DNA from: JAJZRJ01 sp040757055
GTDB taxonomy: Bacteria > Desulfobacterota > Desulfobulbia > Desulfobulbales > Desulfurivibrionaceae
Assembly: GCA_040757055.1 (NCBI GenBank)
Contig: JBFLXY010000001.1
Span: forward strand, 124,001-188,000
Reading direction: 5' to 3'
DNA: 64,000 bases
This document shows, piece by piece, positions 60,661 through 64,000 of this stretch. Made by a program: the position numbers and the translations under genes. The notes beneath the pieces are model-generated. The model saw only the letters and a list, made by a program, of their open reading frames with translations, was not told the DNA's origin and did no database searches. How positions within the stretch are numbered: position 1 is the first letter of the stretch; each line of letters starts with the position of its first letter.

Positions 60661-61743
60661 ATGACCACGCCCCAGCCCTTCATCGCCAACGGACTCGCCA
60701 CCCTGATCGGCAGCCTGCCGGTCGCCGACCACCGCGAGGCGCTCCGGATCATCTTCGACCACACCCCGGCGGTGCCCCTCTGGCCCCAATTGCCGGTGAA
60801 CCCCAGAGAAGGGATGCTCAGCCAGTTCATCGAGGGCTTCCCCGGCGTGGTGGAGGAAGGGGACCGCACCTACTTCAATATCCACACCGAGCAGTTCCCC
60901 ACCGACCAGCTTGCCTTTTTCGAACAGTACCTGGCCGCCATGGAAGGCCCAGAGGCATTGAACGCCTCGCCCTTTGTGGTAAGCCGCGAACGGGCCCGGG
61001 GCCTTTACGAACTCCTGGAAATGGCCCGGCAGCAGCCTGCCATCCTGGCGCTGAAGGGCCAGATCACCGGCCCCTTCACCCTGCTCACCGGCCTCATGGA
61101 CGAAAACCAGCGGCTTGGCTATTACGAACCAGCAATCCACGAGGTGGTGGTCAAGGGGCTAAGCCTCAAGGCGGCCTGGCAGGCGCAGTTCCTCGCCCAA
61201 CACGGCAAGCCGGCCATTGTCTTCATCGATGAGCCGGCCCTGGCGGGCCTCGGTTCCTCCTCCTTCATCACCATGTCGCTGGACGAGATCCGCCAGGACC
61301 TCACCGAGGTGATCGAGGCGATCCACCAGAGCGGCGGCCTTGCTGGCATCCATGTCTGCGCCAATACCGACTGGGAATTCCTCCTTTCGCTGCCGCTGGA
61401 TATCCTGAGCTTCGACGCCTACAGCTTCTTCGACCGGCTCATCGTCTGCAAGAAGCAGCTCTACGGATTCCTCGACCGGGGCGGCATCCTGGCCTGGGGC
61501 ATCGTGCCCACCTCGGAAAAGGAACAGATCGACCAGGAGAACACCGATTCGCTTGTTGCCCGCTGGGAGGCACAGGCCAGCCAGCTCGTCAACGCTCGCT
61601 GGAATCAGGCCAGCCTCCTGCGCCAGACCCTGATCACCCCGAGCTGCGGCACCGGCTCGCTGCCGCTGCCCTATGCCATGAAGGTGCTGGAACTGACCCG
61701 CGATGTCTCCGCCATCCTGCGCGGCGCGCACCTGACCTCCTAA
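60661..61743 (+). CDS. MetE/UROD-fold methyltransferase-like protein
   Basis: 360-aa TIM-barrel protein resembling the C-terminal half of cobalamin-independent methionine synthase. Start at 60661 gives IANGLATLIGSLP, the typical first strand. Zinc-site equivalents are H231-x-C233 (IHVCANTDWE) and C329 (TPSCGTGSLP); the Glu ligand appears replaced by D252 (LSFDAYSF). There is no N-terminal folate-binding MetE half, so it may use a corrinoid protein or another methyl donor, as in the short folate-independent methionine synthases. Followed by lysS after 36 bases. Confidence 0.8.
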   Translation: MTTPQPFIANGLATLIGSLPVADHREALRIIFDHTPAVPLWPQLPVNPREGMLSQFIEGFPGVVEEGDRTYFNIHTEQFPTDQLAFFEQYLAAMEGPEALNASPFVVSRERARGLYELLEMARQQPAILALKGQITGPFTLLTGLMDENQRLGYYEPAIHEVVVKGLSLKAAWQAQFLAQHGKPAIVFIDEPALAGLGSSSFITMSLDEIRQDLTEVIEAIHQSGGLAGIHVCANTDWEFLLSLPLDILSFDAYSFFDRLIVCKKQLYGFLDRGGILAWGIVPTSEKEQIDQENTDSLVARWEAQASQLVNARWNQASLLRQTLITPSCGTGSLPLPYAMKVLELTRDVSAILRGAHLTS

Positions 61744-61779
61744 CCCGCAACCAACCTGTTTCACCGGAAGAGTCACGAC

Positions 61780-63258
61780 ATGGAAGACGTAAGCCAGATT
61801 TTGCAGCAGCGCCGCGACAAGGCGCAGGAACTCGGCAGCCAGGGCATCAACCTCTATGCCAACGATTTCAAGCCGATGCACCGCATCCGGGACATCCTGC
61901 CCCAAGACGACCCGGCGGGCGATGCCCCCCTGGCCGAGGGGGGCAAGGTCATTGCCGGCCGGATCATGGCCATTCGCAGCTTTGGCAAGGCGGCCTTTGT
62001 CCAGGTGCAGGACGAAACCGGCCGCATCCAGGTCTACGTCAAGCGCGACGAGATCGGCGAGCCGCTCTACAACCTCTTCAAAAAACTCGACATCGGCGAC
62101 ATCGTGGGTTTTAGCGGCACCCTCTTCCGCACCAAGACGGGGGAGCCCACCATCCAGGCGAACAGCCTCAAGCCGCTGACCAAATCGTTGCGGCCCCTGC
62201 CGGAAAAATTCCACGGCCTCACCGACGTGGAGACCCGCTACCGCCAGCGCTACGTGGACCTCATGGTCAACCCCGAGGTGCGCGACACCTTCAAGAAGCG
62301 GGTGGAGATCATCCGGCTGGTGCGGGAGTTCCTCACCAACCGCGGCTTCCTCGAGGTGGAAACCCCGATGATGCAGCCGATCGCCGGCGGCGCCACGGCC
62401 CGCCCCTTCAAGACCCACCATAACGCGCTGGGCATGGACCTCTACCTGCGCATTGCGCCGGAACTCTATCTCAAGCGCTTGCTGGTCGGCGGCTTCGAAC
62501 GGGTCTTCGAGATCAACCGCAACTTCCGCAACGAGGGCCTCTCCACCCGCCACAACCCGGAATTCACCATGCTGGAGTTCTACCAGGCCTACGCCACCTA
62601 CGAGGATCTCATGGACCTCACCGAGGAGATGCTCTCCTGGATCGCGGCCGAGGTGTGCGGCACCATGGTCATCACCTACCAGGGGCAGGAGGTGGACCTC
62701 TCGCCGCCCTGGCAGCGCTACACCCTGGACGAGGCATTGGTCAAGGTCGCGAAACTCGACCAGGCCCTGCTGGCCGACGAGGCCAAGTGCCGCGAGTTCG
62801 CGCTGTCAAAGGGCATCCAGCTCCAGCCCCAGGCCGGCCACGGCAAGGTGAAGACCGAGCTCTTCGAACTGCTGGTGGAGGAAAAACTTGTGAATCCCAC
62901 CTTCATTACCGCCTATCCCACCGAGGTTTCGCCCTTGGCGCGTCGCAACGAGAAGAACCCCGAGGTCACCGACCGCTTCGAGCTCTTCATCACCGGCCGG
63001 GAGATGGCCAACGCCTTCAGCGAATTGAATGACCCCATCGACCAGCGCCTGCGCCTGGAAAAGCAGATCGCCGAACGCGGCACCGACGAAGAGATTTTCC
63101 CCGAGGTGGACGAGGACTTCCTGCGCGCCCTGGAATACGGAATGCCGCCGGCCGCGGGCCAGGGCATCGGCATCGACCGCCTGGCCATGCTGCTCACCGA
63201 CTCGCCTTCCATCCGCGACGTCATCCTCTTCCCGCATCTCAGGCCGGAGAAAAAGTAG
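61780..63258 (+). CDS. lysS: lysyl-tRNA synthetase, class II
   Basis: 492-aa homodimeric enzyme. N-terminal OB-fold anticodon domain (about residues 60-165, GRIMAIRSFGKAAFVQVQDE), class II motif 1 (FLEVETPMMQPI), motif 2 (RVFEINRNFRNEGLSTRHNPEF) in shortened form FRNEG...EFT, and motif 3 (GIGIDRLAMLL). Ends eight bases ahead of lolC/E. Confidence 0.97.
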   Translation: MEDVSQILQQRRDKAQELGSQGINLYANDFKPMHRIRDILPQDDPAGDAPLAEGGKVIAGRIMAIRSFGKAAFVQVQDETGRIQVYVKRDEIGEPLYNLFKKLDIGDIVGFSGTLFRTKTGEPTIQANSLKPLTKSLRPLPEKFHGLTDVETRYRQRYVDLMVNPEVRDTFKKRVEIIRLVREFLTNRGFLEVETPMMQPIAGGATARPFKTHHNALGMDLYLRIAPELYLKRLLVGGFERVFEINRNFRNEGLSTRHNPEFTMLEFYQAYATYEDLMDLTEEMLSWIAAEVCGTMVITYQGQEVDLSPPWQRYTLDEALVKVAKLDQALLADEAKCREFALSKGIQLQPQAGHGKVKTELFELLVEEKLVNPTFITAYPTEVSPLARRNEKNPEVTDRFELFITGREMANAFSELNDPIDQRLRLEKQIAERGTDEEIFPEVDEDFLRALEYGMPPAAGQGIGIDRLAMLLTDSPSIRDVILFPHLRPEKK

Positions 63259-63266
63259 GAGAAGCC

Positions 63267-64000
63267 ATGGGCTTTGAATGGTTCGTCTGCCTCCGGTACC
63301 TGAAGGCCAAGCGGAAACAGAGCTTCATTTCGCTCATCTCCCTCATCTCAGTGGCGGGCGTCGCTGTCGGCGTGATGGCCCTCATCGTGGTGCTGGCGGT
63401 GATGACCGGCTTCACCGCCGAGTTCCGCAACAAGATTCTCGGCATCAACTCCCACGTGGTGGTGCAGGATCTGGGCGGCTCGCTGGCCGATTACCGTACC
63501 ACCGGGGCCTCCATCGGCAAGGTGCCGGGCGTGGTGGGGGTGACCCCCTACATTTACGCCCAGGCCATGCTGACCGGCGGCGCCGGCGGCACCGGCGTTG
63601 TGCTGCGCGGCCTCGACCCGGTCTCGGCTGCAAGTGTCCTCGACATCAGCCGCTACATGATGTCCGGCAGCATCGATGCCCTGACAGCCGCCGATGCCGA
63701 CCAGGGCGTGCCGGGCATCATCCTCGGCAGGGAACTGGCCAACCAGCTCCAGGTCTCTGTGGGCGACCGGGTGAAACTCATCTCCGCCGCCGGGCCGCTC
63801 ACCCCCATGGGGGTGCTGCCCAAAATCAAGGCCTGCCGGGTGGTGGGTCTCTTCGACACCGGCATGTACGAATACGATTCCTCCCTGGCCTATACGAGCA
63901 TTGCCACGGCGCAGGAATTCTTCGACCTGGGCGACGCGGTCCACGGCATCGAGGTCAAGGTGGCGGAGATCGACCGGGCGGCGGAGATCGCCGGCCGGAT
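63267..64000 (+). CDS. lolC: lipoprotein-releasing ABC transporter permease LolC/LolE (partial, runs off window)
   Basis: First 244 codons of a gene with no stop before the window edge. Ribosome binding site TAGGAG at 63256-63261. The N-terminal FVCLRYLKAKRKQSFISLIS cytoplasmic segment, the first membrane helix (VAVGVMALIVVLAVMTGF) and the large periplasmic domain are typical of LolC/E, which extracts lipoproteins from the inner membrane for LolA. LysS-lolC(E)-lolD is a common order; lolD would be expected just beyond the window. Whether this is LolC or LolE, or a single LolF-like subunit, cannot be told. Confidence 0.93.
   Translation, partial: MGFEWFVCLRYLKAKRKQSFISLISLISVAGVAVGVMALIVVLAVMTGFTAEFRNKILGINSHVVVQDLGGSLADYRTTGASIGKVPGVVGVTPYIYAQAMLTGGAGGTGVVLRGLDPVSAASVLDISRYMMSGSIDALTAADADQGVPGIILGRELANQLQVSVGDRVKLISAAGPLTPMGVLPKIKACRVVGLFDTGMYEYDSSLAYTSIATAQEFFDLGDAVHGIEVKVAEIDRAAEIAGR

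Overview
GC-rich chromosomal segment of a Gram-negative, probably anaerobic bacterium. Gene content points to Desulfobacterota (a Desulfobulbales- or Geobacter-like lineage), though this is inferred from gene order and protein character only. Pointers are: envelope genes that need an outer membrane (Mla lipid-transport operon, LolC/E, RND efflux); a HesB/IscA-type selenoprotein; an EtfA with a fused 2[4Fe-4S] ferredoxin domain; a stand-alone ferritin-like protein of the encapsulin-cargo type; and the chain yceD-rpmF-plsX-fabH ... fabF-rpiB-glyA-nrdR-ribDE-ribBA-ribH-nusB-ftsK. No phage, insertion-sequence transposase or CRISPR array was seen.

Layout. 0-9 kb (+): an unknown protein, an RND efflux adaptor/pump pair, a ferritin-like protein, a cupin, an AEC transporter, a conserved unknown membrane protein and an ArsB/SLC13-type permease, ending against a CheY-like regulator. 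9-12.5 kb: CDP-alcohol phosphatidyltransferase, UMF1-type MFS protein and class II fructose-bisphosphate aldolase, closed by a bidirectional terminator and two tandem TatA genes (-). 13.1-17.8 kb: a zinc operon, namely a ribbon-helix-helix protein with a Cys/His tail, znuA-znuC-znuB, a YraQ-like permease and a TIGR03943 protein, behind a sigma70-like promoter overlapped by a direct-repeat operator candidate. 18-23.5 kb (-): glycine-zipper protein, sterol-desaturase-like enzyme, NSS amino-acid transporter with its 32-residue partner, family 2 glycosyltransferase, tRNA-Leu and an AMMECR1 protein.

23.5-31.2 kb: small cytochrome c, the selenoprotein (in-frame UGA plus SECIS-like hairpin), phosphofructokinase, a UvrD helicase-folC-HNH operon with overlapping ends, and several small proteins. 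31.2-48.8 kb (-): a near-continuous 20-gene run that starts at a good promoter (48758-48785) and carries ribosomal protein L32, phospholipid/fatty-acid synthesis, an acyl-CoA dehydrogenase with EtfBA where fabD is usually found, rpiB, glyA, dCMP deaminase, nrdR, riboflavin synthesis, nusB and ftsK. 48.8-54 kb (-): membrane protein, a 170-bp structured repeat, and a Mla operon (E-F-D-A-C) ending in a cyclic-nucleotide-binding protein. 54.1-60.4 kb (-): tRNA-Val and tRNA-Asp, then lon, clpX, clpP and tig (proteostasis), and a second tRNA-Leu. 60.6-64 kb (+): a MetE/UROD-fold protein, lysS, and the start of lolC/E, cut by the window edge.
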